The translations under genes were made by a program, and so were the position numbers. A DNA stretch of 64,000 nt from positions 32,600-96,599 of the forward strand of contig JANYHK010000109.1 in NCBI GenBank assembly GCA_025359105.1, read 5' to 3'. Below are positions 33,340-41,552 of the stretch, one piece after another. The stretch is from Myxococcales bacterium (GTDB taxonomy: Bacteria; Myxococcota_A; Polyangia; Polyangiales; Polyangiaceae). Within the stretch, counting starts at the first letter, position 1, and the number at the start of each line of letters is the position of its first letter. A model generated the notes under the pieces. It ran no database searches. It was not told the origin of the DNA and saw only the letters and a program-made list of their open reading frames with translations.

Positions 33340-34824
33340 TCAGCGCGGCCGAAACCTCAGGACCAGCCGGAGCGCCGACCGGATCGGATGCGTGCCCATG
33401 TAGCGCTGCTTGTGCGGCGGAAGCTCGTACCCTTTCGAGCGCTCGGTCACGCACCGGCAAAACGACGCGCGCACCTCGCCCGGCCGATCGGGCTCGCAGG
33501 TCGCGTCGTGTTCGTCGGTGATCGTCCACCAGAGCTTGCCCTCGAGTGTGGGCTCTTCGCCGAGCGCCGTGCGGTAGCAGGCGACGAGATCGGGCGTGTG
33601 CGCGGCGAGGAAGGCGTCGGCCTCGGGGCCCTGGAAATCGCCCTCGCGCTTTTCGATGGAAAAGGTGGGGTGGAACGGGGTCGGGGTCGGGGTCGGAGTC
33701 GGAGTCGGAGTCGGGGTCGGGGTCGGGGTCGGAGTCGGAGTCGGAGTCGGAGTCGGAGTCGGAGTCGGAGTCGGAGTCGGAGTCGGAGTCGGGGTCGGGG
33801 TCGGGGTCGGAGGACGGTGGTGGGTCGCGAGGCGGCCGACATAGACCGCTCCCGCGGACGCCGCGGAGACCGCCGTGATGCATGCGAGAACAATCGCGAT
33901 CACGCCGAGCGCGGAGCTCTCGCGCTTGGGAACCGGCGGCGCGTCCTCCGGCCGCGCGATGTCGCGCAGCGCCTGGCGCATCTCGATCGCAGACGCGAAG
34001 CGCTCGGCAGGGTTGGCGCGCGTCGCTCGGTGGACGAAGCCGTCGAGCGCAGCCGGCAAATCCGGGCGCGCTGTCGTGAGGTGCGGGCGCTGCGTGTCGT
34101 TCATCGACGCCGCCATGAGTTCGCTTATCCCCTCGGCCTTGAACGGGAGCGTCAGGGTGGCCATCTCTGCGACGATGAGACCGAGAGCGAAGACGTCGGT
34201 GCGTGGGCCCGTCGGCCCGTAGCGCCCGGAGTCCCACTGCTCGGGCGCCGCGTACATCGGCGTGAAGCCGGTCACGCCCATGGTCGACGCCGTCCCGACG
34301 CGCGCGGTGCCGAAGTCGAGGACCTTCGCCACGCCGCCCGCCCGGTCCGCCACGAGCATCACGTTGGACGGCTTCATGTCGCGGTGCGCGACGCCGCGCG
34401 CGTGCGCGAAGGCGAGCCCGTCGAGCACCGGGTCCAGAATGGCCACGAGCTCGGCGAAAGAGAACGGGCGCCCCTCTCGCCGGCGCGCCGAGATCTCCCC
34501 GTCCAAGGGCGTCCCGAGGACCAGCTCGAGCACGGCGTACGGCACGTGCCCCGCCGCGCACTCGGCGATGCCGACGTCGTAGAGGCGCACGATGCGCGGG
34601 TGTGCGAGCGCGAACAGGACGCGGGCCTCGCGCAGAAAGACGGCGCGCGCCGCCTCGTCGTCGGCGCCGCCCATCGCCTTCAGGCATTTGATCGCGACGG
34701 GCTGGTTGATCAGCGTGTGAAGCCCGGCGTAGACCACGCCGTAGCCGCCTTCGCCGAGGACGCGCTCGATGCGGTATTTCCCCGCCAGCGTCGTCCCCAC
34801 GAGCGAGAACGTGTCCCCCGACAA
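33340..34824 (-). CDS. Transmembrane Ser/Thr kinase with (Thr-Pro)n stalk and AgmX-like domain
   Basis: 494 residues. Kinase domain ~15-280 intact: [55 protein letters not shown]. Membrane helix ~[21 protein letters not shown], then a stalk of more than twenty Thr-Pro pairs and a C-terminal domain with [21 protein letters not shown] and [17 protein letters not shown]. The CYR...L...PT...C...C.C spacing matches the neighbouring kinase, so the two arose by duplication. (TP)n should be a rigid rod through the periplasm or peptidoglycan. It starts 3 bases after the NUDIX stop, so the two are probably co-transcribed. Confidence 0.88.
   Translation of the reverse strand: MSGDTFSLVGTTLAGKYRIERVLGEGGYGVVYAGLHTLINQPVAIKCLKAMGGADDEAARAVFLREARVLFALAHPRIVRLYDVGIAECAAGHVPYAVLELVLGTPLDGEISARRREGRPFSFAELVAILDPVLDGLAFAHARGVAHRDMKPSNVMLVADRAGGVAKVLDFGTARVGTASTMGVTGFTPMYAAPEQWDSGRYGPTGPRTDVFALGLIVAEMATLTLPFKAEGISELMAASMNDTQRPHLTTARPDLPAALDGFVHRATRANPAERFASAIEMRQALRDIARPEDAPPVPKRESSALGVIAIVLACITAVSAASAGAVYVGRLATHHRPPTPTPTPTPTPTPTPTPTPTPTPTPTPTPTPTPTPTPTPTPTPTPFHPTFSIEKREGDFQGPEADAFLAAHTPDLVACYRTALGEEPTLEGKLWWTITDEHDATCEPDRPGEVRASFCRCVTERSKGYELPPHKQRYMGTHPIRSALRLVLRFRPR
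33677..33811 (-). repeat. Hexanucleotide tandem repeat encoding (Thr-Pro)n
   Basis: About 22 uninterrupted copies of a 6-base unit (GGGGTC or GGAGTC on the + strand) encode the stalk of the kinase. The two unit variants are arranged in blocks, as expected from slippage and local duplication. The tract is open in nearly every frame on both strands, which creates many false reading frames here. Confidence 0.9.
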
Positions 34825-34827
34825 CGG

Positions 34828-35313
34828 CTACTCCAGCACGGCCTCGCCGGCCGCGCGCGCATGGTCGAGGAAATCGCGCATGCCCATCCCGAGTTCGCGC
34901 GGCAGCTCGTCTTCGGCGAAGAGCCGCGCCTCGAGGATCTCGAGTGGGTTCGATGGCGCCTTGGTCGGCGCCGCGATCTCGCAGGCGACGACGATGGTGA
35001 CCGCGTGAAAGCGCGGGTCGCGATCGGGCGCCGAGTACACGCCGACGACGCGCTTCACCTCGCACGACAGGACGCCCGCCTCCTCATCCATCTCGCGGCG
35101 CAAGCCGTCGCGCAGCGTCTCGCCCCACTCGAGCGTGCCTCCGGGCAGCGCCCAGGTTCCGGTGTCGGCGCGCCGGATGAGGAGCCAGCGCCCGTCGACG
35201 GTGCGCGCCGCGGCGCAGATGCCGACCACCGGCCGGCGCAGGATGTGCCGGAGTGCCTCCTTCATGATCGTGAGGGCCCCCTTCGGGAGCGAGCCGAGCG
35301 GCGAGAACGCCAT
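34828..35313 (-). CDS. NUDIX hydrolase
   Basis: 161 residues. The NUDIX box is complete: GGTLEWGETLRDGLRREMDEEAGV fits G-x5-E-x7-REUxEE-x-GU. Upstream strands GICAAARTVDGRWLLIRRADTG and downstream VGVYSAPDRDPRFHAVTIVV complete the fold. The YSAPDRDPR segment is typical of ADP-ribose/NDP-sugar pyrophosphatase-like NUDIX proteins, but the substrate cannot be fixed from sequence. A second ATG at 35265 (MKEALRHILRRP) would remove a 16-residue extension and is a plausible start. It is the first gene of the long leftward run, and its promoter must lie in the 43-base gap shared with the rightward FAH gene. Confidence 0.87.
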   Translation of the reverse strand: MAFSPLGSLPKGALTIMKEALRHILRRPVVGICAAARTVDGRWLLIRRADTGTWALPGGTLEWGETLRDGLRREMDEEAGVLSCEVKRVVGVYSAPDRDPRFHAVTIVVACEIAAPTKAPSNPLEILEARLFAEDELPRELGMGMRDFLDHARAAGEAVLE

Positions 35314-35356
35314 GCGCTCCGCGTAGCCTGGTCAGCCTCGTGGTACAAGCTCCCGC

Positions 35357-36346
35357 ATGAAGCTCGTCACCTACTCGATCCCCGATGAAGCGCGCCTGCA
35401 CGCCGGCGTCCTCACGGGCGAAACCATCGTGGACCTGGAGCGCGCGTTCGGGGCGCTCGGGCGCTCGGTCGACGGCGGCAGCGTTCTCGGCTTGGTGCGC
35501 GAAGGGGCCCGCGGCCTCGACGCGGCGCGCGAGGCGCTGGCCGCCCACGCCGCCAAGAAGCTCCCGTCCGAGTTCAAGGGCTCCCCGGTCACCGCGAGCG
35601 CGAAGACGGCGCACCTCCACGCGCCGATCCCGAGGCCGCCGTCGATGCGCGACGGCTACGCGTTTCGGCAGCACGTCGAGACCGCCCGCAAGAATCGCGG
35701 CCTCGAGATGATCCCCGAGTTCGACAAGTTCCCGGTCTTCTACTTCAGCAATCACCAGGCGGTGACCGGTCCCGGTGACGTCCACGTCCGCAAGCTGCAC
35801 ACCGAGCGCCTCGATTTCGAGCTCGAGGCCGCCATCGTCGTCGGCCAGGAGTCGCGGGACCTGACGGCGGAGAGCGCCGACGCCGCGATCGTCGGCCTGA
35901 CGATCATGAACGACTGGTCGGCGCGCGCACTCCAGATGGAGGAGATGAAGATGTCGCTCGGCCCCGCGAAGGGCAAGGACTTCGCGACGAGCCTCGGCCC
36001 CTACCTCGTCACCCTCGACGAGCTCGCCGAGCTCGCTACGCGGACGCCTAAGGGCATGACGTTCGACCTGCAGATGCGCGCGTTCGTCAACGGAACGCAG
36101 GTGTCGCAGGGCAACGTGACGGACATGAACTGGACCTTCGCGCAGATCCTCGAGCGCGCGAGCTACGGCGTCACCCTGTACCCGGGCGACGTCATCGGAT
36201 CCGGCACGTGCGGCACCGGCTGCTTCCTCGAGCTGAACGGCTCGAAGATCACGAACAACCAGTGGCTCCACCACGGCGACACGGTGGCGCTCGAGATCGA
36301 CGGGCTGGGGCGGCTCGAGAACCGCATCGTCTGCGACGACGTGTAA
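35357..36346 (+). CDS. Fumarylacetoacetate hydrolase (FAH) family protein
   Basis: 329 residues. The FAH family cleaves C-C bonds or isomerises/decarboxylates beta-diketo acids using a metal. The fold motifs are present: PVFYFSNHQAVTGPGDVHV, the metal-binding acidic cluster in ERLDFELEAAIVVGQE, NDWSARALQMEEMK, AKGKDFATSLGPYLVT and YPGDVIGSGTCGTGCFLEL. The length and an N-terminal domain of ~90 residues suit fumarylacetoacetase-like or acylpyruvase-like enzymes; no other tyrosine-degradation gene is adjacent, so the substrate is open. It converges tightly with the YheT-like hydrolase (one base between the two stop codons). Confidence 0.85.
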   Translation: MKLVTYSIPDEARLHAGVLTGETIVDLERAFGALGRSVDGGSVLGLVREGARGLDAAREALAAHAAKKLPSEFKGSPVTASAKTAHLHAPIPRPPSMRDGYAFRQHVETARKNRGLEMIPEFDKFPVFYFSNHQAVTGPGDVHVRKLHTERLDFELEAAIVVGQESRDLTAESADAAIVGLTIMNDWSARALQMEEMKMSLGPAKGKDFATSLGPYLVTLDELAELATRTPKGMTFDLQMRAFVNGTQVSQGNVTDMNWTFAQILERASYGVTLYPGDVIGSGTCGTGCFLELNGSKITNNQWLHHGDTVALEIDGLGRLENRIVCDDV

Positions 36347-36347
36347 A

Positions 36348-37346
36348 CTACACGTATCGGCCGAGGAAGGCGATGGCGCGATCGATGGCCCAGGTGTTCA
36401 CCCAGTGCGCCTCGCGCAGACCGCCGAGCCAGCCCACGTGCCCGCCGCCGGCCGAGACGAGGAGCTCCACCTGGGGCGACGCCGCTGCCGCGTACGGCGT
36501 GACGGTGGCGAGCGGGACCATCGGATCGTCCTCGGCGTGGATCATGAGCGTGGGGCGCGCGACGTTCGCCAGGTGCGGGCCGGCGCTCTGCGACACGTGG
36601 TAGTCGTCGGCGTCGCGGAAGCCGTGCATCGGGACGATGACGTGCTCGTGGTAGTCGCGCACCTTGCGAAGCTTCTTGAGCCCCTTGGGATCGAAGTGCG
36701 TCTTGTCCGGGTGCACGGCCGCAAAATCGCCGGCCTGCTTCACGAGCCCGCGCAGGACGTAGCTGCCGTACGGGAGGTTTCGCAGGCGATCGATCTCCAG
36801 CGTGGTGCGACCGACGTCGACGGGCGCGGAGATCGACACGGCGGCGGCGAGCGCGGCCGGCACGGCTGCCCCGAGCTCGCCCATCATCTTGAGCGTGAGG
36901 TGGCCGCCGAGCGAGATGCCGAGGACCGTGACGCGTGAGACGCGGGGATCCTTCCCGAGCGCCTCGACGACGACGCGCGGATCGTCGATGAGCCCCGCGT
37001 GGTAGATGCCGGGCGCGCGGGCGAGCCCCTCTCCGGCTCCGCGAAGATCGAGGCGCACGACGTGGAAGCCCGCCGCGAAGAGCGCCCTGCCGCCGCGCAC
37101 GACGCTGCGTGAGTCGCTGGTGCCGCCGACGCCGTGAAGCACGAGGACGGCTGGGCGCGTCTTGCCGACGTGCCACCACGCGCGCCCATGGAGGGCGCCT
37201 CCGCCCGGCAGATCGAACCAGCAGCGCTCCTCGGCGAGGTCCCCCGGACGGGCGAAGATCGGCAGCGCCGCGCCGAGGGTTTGCAGGTGGCCGCTCCGCA
37301 TCCAGCGGGGCGCGCGGAAATCGGTGATCGCCCGAGCCTCGGTCAT
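36348..37346 (-). CDS. YheT-like alpha/beta hydrolase
   Basis: 332 residues. The start fits the YheT family (APRWMRSGHLQTLGAALPIF). The alpha/beta-hydrolase core includes LHGVGGTSDSRSV (oxyanion region), a nucleophile elbow VLGISLGGHLTLKM (Ser), the acid region MIHAEDDPMVP and the late His in SAGGGHVGWLG. The family contains esterases acting on lipids or small esters; the substrate is unknown. ATG 37346 is chosen over longer in-frame extensions. The gene is divergent from glgP, with a perfect dyad between them. Confidence 0.83.
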   Translation of the reverse strand: MTEARAITDFRAPRWMRSGHLQTLGAALPIFARPGDLAEERCWFDLPGGGALHGRAWWHVGKTRPAVLVLHGVGGTSDSRSVVRGGRALFAAGFHVVRLDLRGAGEGLARAPGIYHAGLIDDPRVVVEALGKDPRVSRVTVLGISLGGHLTLKMMGELGAAVPAALAAAVSISAPVDVGRTTLEIDRLRNLPYGSYVLRGLVKQAGDFAAVHPDKTHFDPKGLKKLRKVRDYHEHVIVPMHGFRDADDYHVSQSAGPHLANVARPTLMIHAEDDPMVPLATVTPYAAAASPQVELLVSAGGGHVGWLGGLREAHWVNTWAIDRAIAFLGRYV

Positions 37347-37389
37347 CGCGCCGGGTTTGTAGCGGATTTGGCCGGTGGCGTCGCCCAAA

Positions 37390-37417
37390 AAACGTAACTC
37401 ATCTCAGAGTTACGTTT
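37390..37417. promoter_or_regulatory. Perfect 11-base dyad between glgP and the YheT-like gene
   Basis: AAACGTAACTC (37390-37400), six-base spacer, GAGTTACGTTT (37407-37417). It sits 34 bases before the glgP ATG and 43 bases before the hydrolase ATG, the middle of a 105-base divergent region. No T-tract follows on either strand, and the arms are AT-richer than the surroundings. An operator for a dimeric repressor is more likely than a terminator. Confidence 0.55.
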
Positions 37418-37451
37418 ACGCGAGGGTCGCAGGTTTGTATGCTCGACGCCC

Positions 37452-40022
37452 ATGCCCACGCTCCGGCACTACACGGTCGTCCCTCGCCTGCCCGCCGCGC
37501 TCGAGCGCATCCGGGAAATCGCCCACAACTTGTGGTGGGCGTGGTCGCCCGAGGCGCGCGAGCTCTTCGTCCGCATCGACGCGGACCTGTTCGAGGACGT
37601 CCACGGCAACCCCATCGAGCTCTTGTCGCGCGTCGACCAGAAGCGCCTCGACGATCTCGGGACCGACGACGCGTTCCTGAGCCAGCTCGAGGGCGCGTGG
37701 ACCTCCTACCAGCGCTACATGTCGCGCGAGGCCTGGTTCCAGAAGCGGTTCGCCGGGGAGGCCGCCGCGGGCGCGCGCATCGCTTACTTCTCGATGGAGT
37801 ACGGCCTCCATGAGTCGCTCCCCATCTACTCGGGCGGCCTGGGCGTCCTCGCCGGCGATCACCTGAAGACCGCGAGCGATCTCGGCCTGCCCCTCGTGGG
37901 TGTCGGCCTCGCCTACGCCGAGGGGTACTTCCGGCAGGTCCTGAACGACGACGGCTGGCAGGGCGAGCGCTACCCCATCAACGACTGGCACCGCCTTCCC
38001 GTCCTTCCGGTGCAGGACGCCGCCGGGCAGCGCCTGATCATCAACGTCGACTACCCCGATCGCGTCGTCTACGCGCAGCTCTGGCGCGTCAACGTCGGTC
38101 GCGTGCCGCTGTTTTTGCTCGACGCGAACCTCGAGCGCAACGCCCCCGCCGACCGCGCGATCACCGGGCCGCTCTACGGCGGCGACCAGGAGTTCCGCGT
38201 CCGGCAGGAGATCATGCTGGGCATCGGCGGCGTGCACGCGCTCGAGGCCGTCGGCCTCAGCCCCACCGTGTGCCACATGAACGAGGGGCACTCGGCGTTC
38301 CTCGCCCTCGAGCGCATCGCGCGGGTCATGCGCGATCGCGGCGCGACCTTCCAGGTCGCGAGCGAGGCGTGCTCGGCCGGCAACGTCTTCACCACCCACA
38401 CGCCGGTGCCCGCGGGCAACGACGCCTTCGTCCCCAACCTCGTGCGCACGTACCTCGAGCCGTACCGCGCCGCGCTCAAGCTGACCGAAGACGAGCTCCT
38501 CTCGCTGGGCCGTCAGTCGCCGATCGAGCCGAACGCGCCGTTCTCGATGCCTGTCCTCGCGATCCGCACAGCGGATCACTACAACGGCGTGAGCGCGCTC
38601 CACGGCGAGGTGTCGCGGCGCATGTGGAAGGGCCTCTGGCCGGACTTGCCGGATCACGAGATCCCGATCCAGTCGGTCACCAACGGCGTCCACACCCCGT
38701 CGTGGATCAGCGACGAGATGGGCGCGCTCTTCACCCGCTACCTCGGGCCGCGCTGGGTCGACTCGCTCAGCGACCGCGCGCTGTGGGCGCGGGTGCACGA
38801 GATCCCCGACGCCGAGCTCTGGCAGACGCACGGGCACCGGCGCCATCGCCTCGTCACGCTGTGCCGCAAGTGGCTTCGCGGGGCCGCCGAGCGGCGGCAG
38901 GCCGGTCGCGAGGAGCTCGAGATCGCCGACGAGGTGCTCGATCCCCGCGCGCTCACGATCGGCTTCGCGCGCCGCTTCGCCACCTACAAGCGCGCGGCGC
39001 TCCTCTTCACGGATCTCGAGCGCGTGAAACGCCTGCTCTCCGATCCCGACCGGCCCGTGCAGCTCGTGTTCGCCGGCAAGGCGCACCCGCAGGACAAGGG
39101 GGGCAAGGAGCTCATTCGCTCGATAGTGCACGCGAGCCGCGAGGTCGGGCTCCGTGGCAAGGTCGTCTTCGTCGAGGACTACGACATGCGCATCGCGCGT
39201 GCCCTCGTGAGCGGCGTCGATGTATGGCTCAACACGCCGCGGCGGCCGCTCGAGGCGAGCGGGACGAGCGGCATGAAGGCCGCGGCCAACGGCGCGCTCA
39301 ACGTCTCGGTGCTCGACGGGTGGTGGGCCGAGGCGTGGCAAGCGCACGGCGCCGACGTCGGCTGGGCGATCGGCCGCGGCGAGGAGTACGTGGACGCGAC
39401 CGGCGACGCCGTCGAGGCGGAGGCCCTCTACGATCTGCTCGAGCGCGAGGTGGTGCCGCTCTTCTTCGAGCGCGAAGAGCGCGATCGCCTGCCGCGGGCG
39501 TGGATCAAGAGGATGAAGAACGCCATCGCCCACCTCGTGCCGGAGTTCAACACCGCGCGCATGGTGCGCGAGTACGCCGAGCGCTTCTACGTGCCTGCGA
39601 TCAAGGAGTCGGCGCGCATGCGTGACGACGATCTCGCCGGGGCACGCGCGCTCACCGCCTGGAAGCAGCGCGTGCGAGACGCGTGGAGCGAGGTCGTGAT
39701 CCGCGACGTCGTCGCCAAGTCGACGGCGGAGCTCAAGGTCGGCGAGGCCATGCGGGTCGAGGCGCTCGTGCACCTCGGCGCGCTGTCCCCCGAAGACGTC
39801 GCCGTGGAGCTTTACCACGGGGCCACAGGCGGCGCGCACGAGCTCGGCCGCGGCGAGATCGTCCGGATGCGCATCGTGGGCGGCCCCATCGAGGGTGTCT
39901 ACAAATTCGCCGGCGAGATCCCGACGACGGCGAGCGGCGCCCACGCCTTCGCGGCGCGCGTGATGCCGTGGAACGCGGACATGAGCCACCCCTACGAGAC
40001 GTCCCTCATCCGCTGGGCGTGA
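37452..40022 (+). CDS. glgP: Alpha-glucan (glycogen/maltodextrin) phosphorylase, GT35
   Basis: 856 residues, the length of the TM1168-type branch that keeps a distinct N-terminal domain (LRHYTVVPRLPAALERIREI, AHNLWWAWSPEARELF). It releases glucose-1-phosphate from alpha-1,4-glucans using PLP. Seen: YFSMEYGLHESLPIYSGGLG, the active-site loop NEGHSAFLALERI, CSAGNVFTTHTPVPAGND, FARRFATYKRAAL, FAGKAHPQDKGGKELI, and the PLP-lysine region EASGTSGMKAAANGALN. A ~110-residue C-terminal beta extension (AMRVEALVHLGALSPEDVAV) matches the DUF3417-type phosphorylases. With glucokinase and transketolase elsewhere in the window it belongs to glucose storage metabolism. Confidence 0.94.
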   Translation: MPTLRHYTVVPRLPAALERIREIAHNLWWAWSPEARELFVRIDADLFEDVHGNPIELLSRVDQKRLDDLGTDDAFLSQLEGAWTSYQRYMSREAWFQKRFAGEAAAGARIAYFSMEYGLHESLPIYSGGLGVLAGDHLKTASDLGLPLVGVGLAYAEGYFRQVLNDDGWQGERYPINDWHRLPVLPVQDAAGQRLIINVDYPDRVVYAQLWRVNVGRVPLFLLDANLERNAPADRAITGPLYGGDQEFRVRQEIMLGIGGVHALEAVGLSPTVCHMNEGHSAFLALERIARVMRDRGATFQVASEACSAGNVFTTHTPVPAGNDAFVPNLVRTYLEPYRAALKLTEDELLSLGRQSPIEPNAPFSMPVLAIRTADHYNGVSALHGEVSRRMWKGLWPDLPDHEIPIQSVTNGVHTPSWISDEMGALFTRYLGPRWVDSLSDRALWARVHEIPDAELWQTHGHRRHRLVTLCRKWLRGAAERRQAGREELEIADEVLDPRALTIGFARRFATYKRAALLFTDLERVKRLLSDPDRPVQLVFAGKAHPQDKGGKELIRSIVHASREVGLRGKVVFVEDYDMRIARALVSGVDVWLNTPRRPLEASGTSGMKAAANGALNVSVLDGWWAEAWQAHGADVGWAIGRGEEYVDATGDAVEAEALYDLLEREVVPLFFEREERDRLPRAWIKRMKNAIAHLVPEFNTARMVREYAERFYVPAIKESARMRDDDLAGARALTAWKQRVRDAWSEVVIRDVVAKSTAELKVGEAMRVEALVHLGALSPEDVAVELYHGATGGAHELGRGEIVRMRIVGGPIEGVYKFAGEIPTTASGAHAFAARVMPWNADMSHPYETSLIRWA

Positions 40023-40027
40023 CCGCG

Positions 40028-41536
40028 TCAGCTCGGGCCGAGGGCGAAGAACTTCCGGATCTTTCCGAGGAGCTGTGAGCTCCGCTCCTGCACCGACTCG
40101 GGTGACGGGCGGACGCTCGCGGCGGCGTCGGCAAGAGCGGCCTGACGCTCGCCGAGGATGCGGCTGATGTGCTCGGCCGCCTCGGGCGACGCCTCGAGCA
40201 CCGCCCGCAGTTGCGTCCGGTCGATGACGAGCAGCGTGCACGGCCCCTCGGCGCGCACCGTCGCGGCGCGCGGCTCTCCGGTCATGAGCGCCATCTCGCC
40301 GAAGAACTGCCCGCGGCCCAGGCGCGCGAGCTCCGTCGCTTCGCGGCCCTGCTCGCGCACGACCACGACCTCGCCATCGTCGACGACGAACAGCTCGCCG
40401 CTCGTCTCGCCCTGTCGCACGACCACCTCGCCGCCGACGTACATCCGGAGGCGGCTCTCGCGGGCGAGGCGGCCCTTGTGCAGCTCCGGCAGGACGCCGA
40501 GAAAATCGACGTTGGCGAGCGCCCGCGCGCGGACGGCGGTCCGTTCCTCTTCCTCGCGGGTGCGCGTCTCGTGGGAGACCTCGTGCAGGTGTACGGCGCG
40601 GCAGGGCGCGCCGAGGGGAAGCCCCGCACGCGACAGCGCGTACCACACGCGATCGCGCGCCCCGCCGTCGACGCCGTCGCGGCGGGCGAACTCGCCGGTG
40701 AAGAATCGGACCCAGTACTCGACGTTGCCGTCGGTGAAGGCGTTCGTGACCACCGTGGGTGCCGGCTCGGCGAGGACGCCGCTGGCGCCTTCCAGGGCGC
40801 GCAAGATCGTCGACTGCACGAGGTGCGGCGGGAACGACGCGGGCACCGGAACGAAGAGCGAGCGCCGCGAGACCTTCGTGGGCTTCGTGAAGTTGGTGAT
40901 CGGGGCCTTCGCGAGCGTCGCGTTGGGCACGATCACCTCGACCTCGTCGAGCGTGAGCACCTTGGTGGCGCGCCAGTTGATCTCGAGGACGCGCCCGACG
41001 TGCTTTGGATCGGTGTCGAACTGGATCCAGTCGCCCTCGTCGAACGGGCGCTGCACCTGGATCGCGAGACCCGCGACCATATTGCCCAGCGTCTCCTGCA
41101 GCGAGAGCGCGATGGCGGCGGTGAGCAGCGCCGACGTCGTCAGGATCGAGCCGGGCTCGACCCCCGCCGACCGTAGCGCCGCGAGGAGGACGACGAGGTA
41201 GACGATGCCCTGCGTGATGTCCCGGATGATGCGGGGCAGAGGTCGGACGAACCGCCGCCCGATCGCGACGTCGAGCACGAGGAGCACGAGGCTGCGTCCC
41301 ATCGACGCGAGCAGCAGCAAGAGCGAGACGAACGACAGGAACGTGCGCGTGGAGGGCGTCGCCGCGAGGGTGCGCTCGAGCACGGTCGCGCCGACGTGCA
41401 GGACGAGGAAGACGATCGGCAGCCGCGCGTGCTGGCGTGCGCGCGCGGGGGAGAGCGCAACCAGGAGGAGGATCAGCGCGAGCGCGAGGCCGATGCCGAC
41501 CGACTCCATGTTGGCGAGGCTCGAGAGATCCGGCAT
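40028..41536 (-). CDS. MscS-family channel with C-terminal cyclic-nucleotide-binding domain
   Basis: 502 residues. Four N-terminal membrane helices come first; the pore helix lies at ~125-160 (SALLTAAIALSLQETLGNMVAGL). Then comes the MscS beta domain: FDEGDWIQFDTDPKHVGRVLEINWRAT, with EVEVIVPNATLAKAPITNF. After the alpha/beta cage, residues ~360-460 are a cNMP-binding domain with phosphate cassette FFGEMALMTGEPRAATV, which keeps the key Glu and Arg. Such fusions (bCNG type) may open on cAMP/cGMP binding instead of, or in addition to, membrane tension. Its stop is 5 bases from the glgP stop (convergent). ATG 41536 is preceded by an in-frame GTG at 41539. Confidence 0.88.
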   Translation of the reverse strand: MPDLSSLANMESVGIGLALALILLLVALSPARARQHARLPIVFLVLHVGATVLERTLAATPSTRTFLSFVSLLLLLASMGRSLVLLVLDVAIGRRFVRPLPRIIRDITQGIVYLVVLLAALRSAGVEPGSILTTSALLTAAIALSLQETLGNMVAGLAIQVQRPFDEGDWIQFDTDPKHVGRVLEINWRATKVLTLDEVEVIVPNATLAKAPITNFTKPTKVSRRSLFVPVPASFPPHLVQSTILRALEGASGVLAEPAPTVVTNAFTDGNVEYWVRFFTGEFARRDGVDGGARDRVWYALSRAGLPLGAPCRAVHLHEVSHETRTREEEERTAVRARALANVDFLGVLPELHKGRLARESRLRMYVGGEVVVRQGETSGELFVVDDGEVVVVREQGREATELARLGRGQFFGEMALMTGEPRAATVRAEGPCTLLVIDRTQLRAVLEASPEAAEHISRILGERQAALADAAASVRPSPESVQERSSQLLGKIRKFFALGPS

Positions 41537-41552
41537 CACGAAGAGATCCGAT

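Noticed and set aside
33677..33811. Possible CRISPR-like array
   Set aside because: Units are 6 bases with no unique spacers; a coding tandem repeat.
33546..33878. Ser-Glu, Val-Gly and Arg-Leu repeat proteins
   Set aside because: All are alternative readings of the hexamer tract that encodes (Thr-Pro)n in the kinase; no ribosome sites or flanking coding sequence.
37416..40646. Open frame of over 1000 codons opposite glgP
   Set aside because: Same antisense effect; glgP has exact GT35 motifs and the opposite frame has none.
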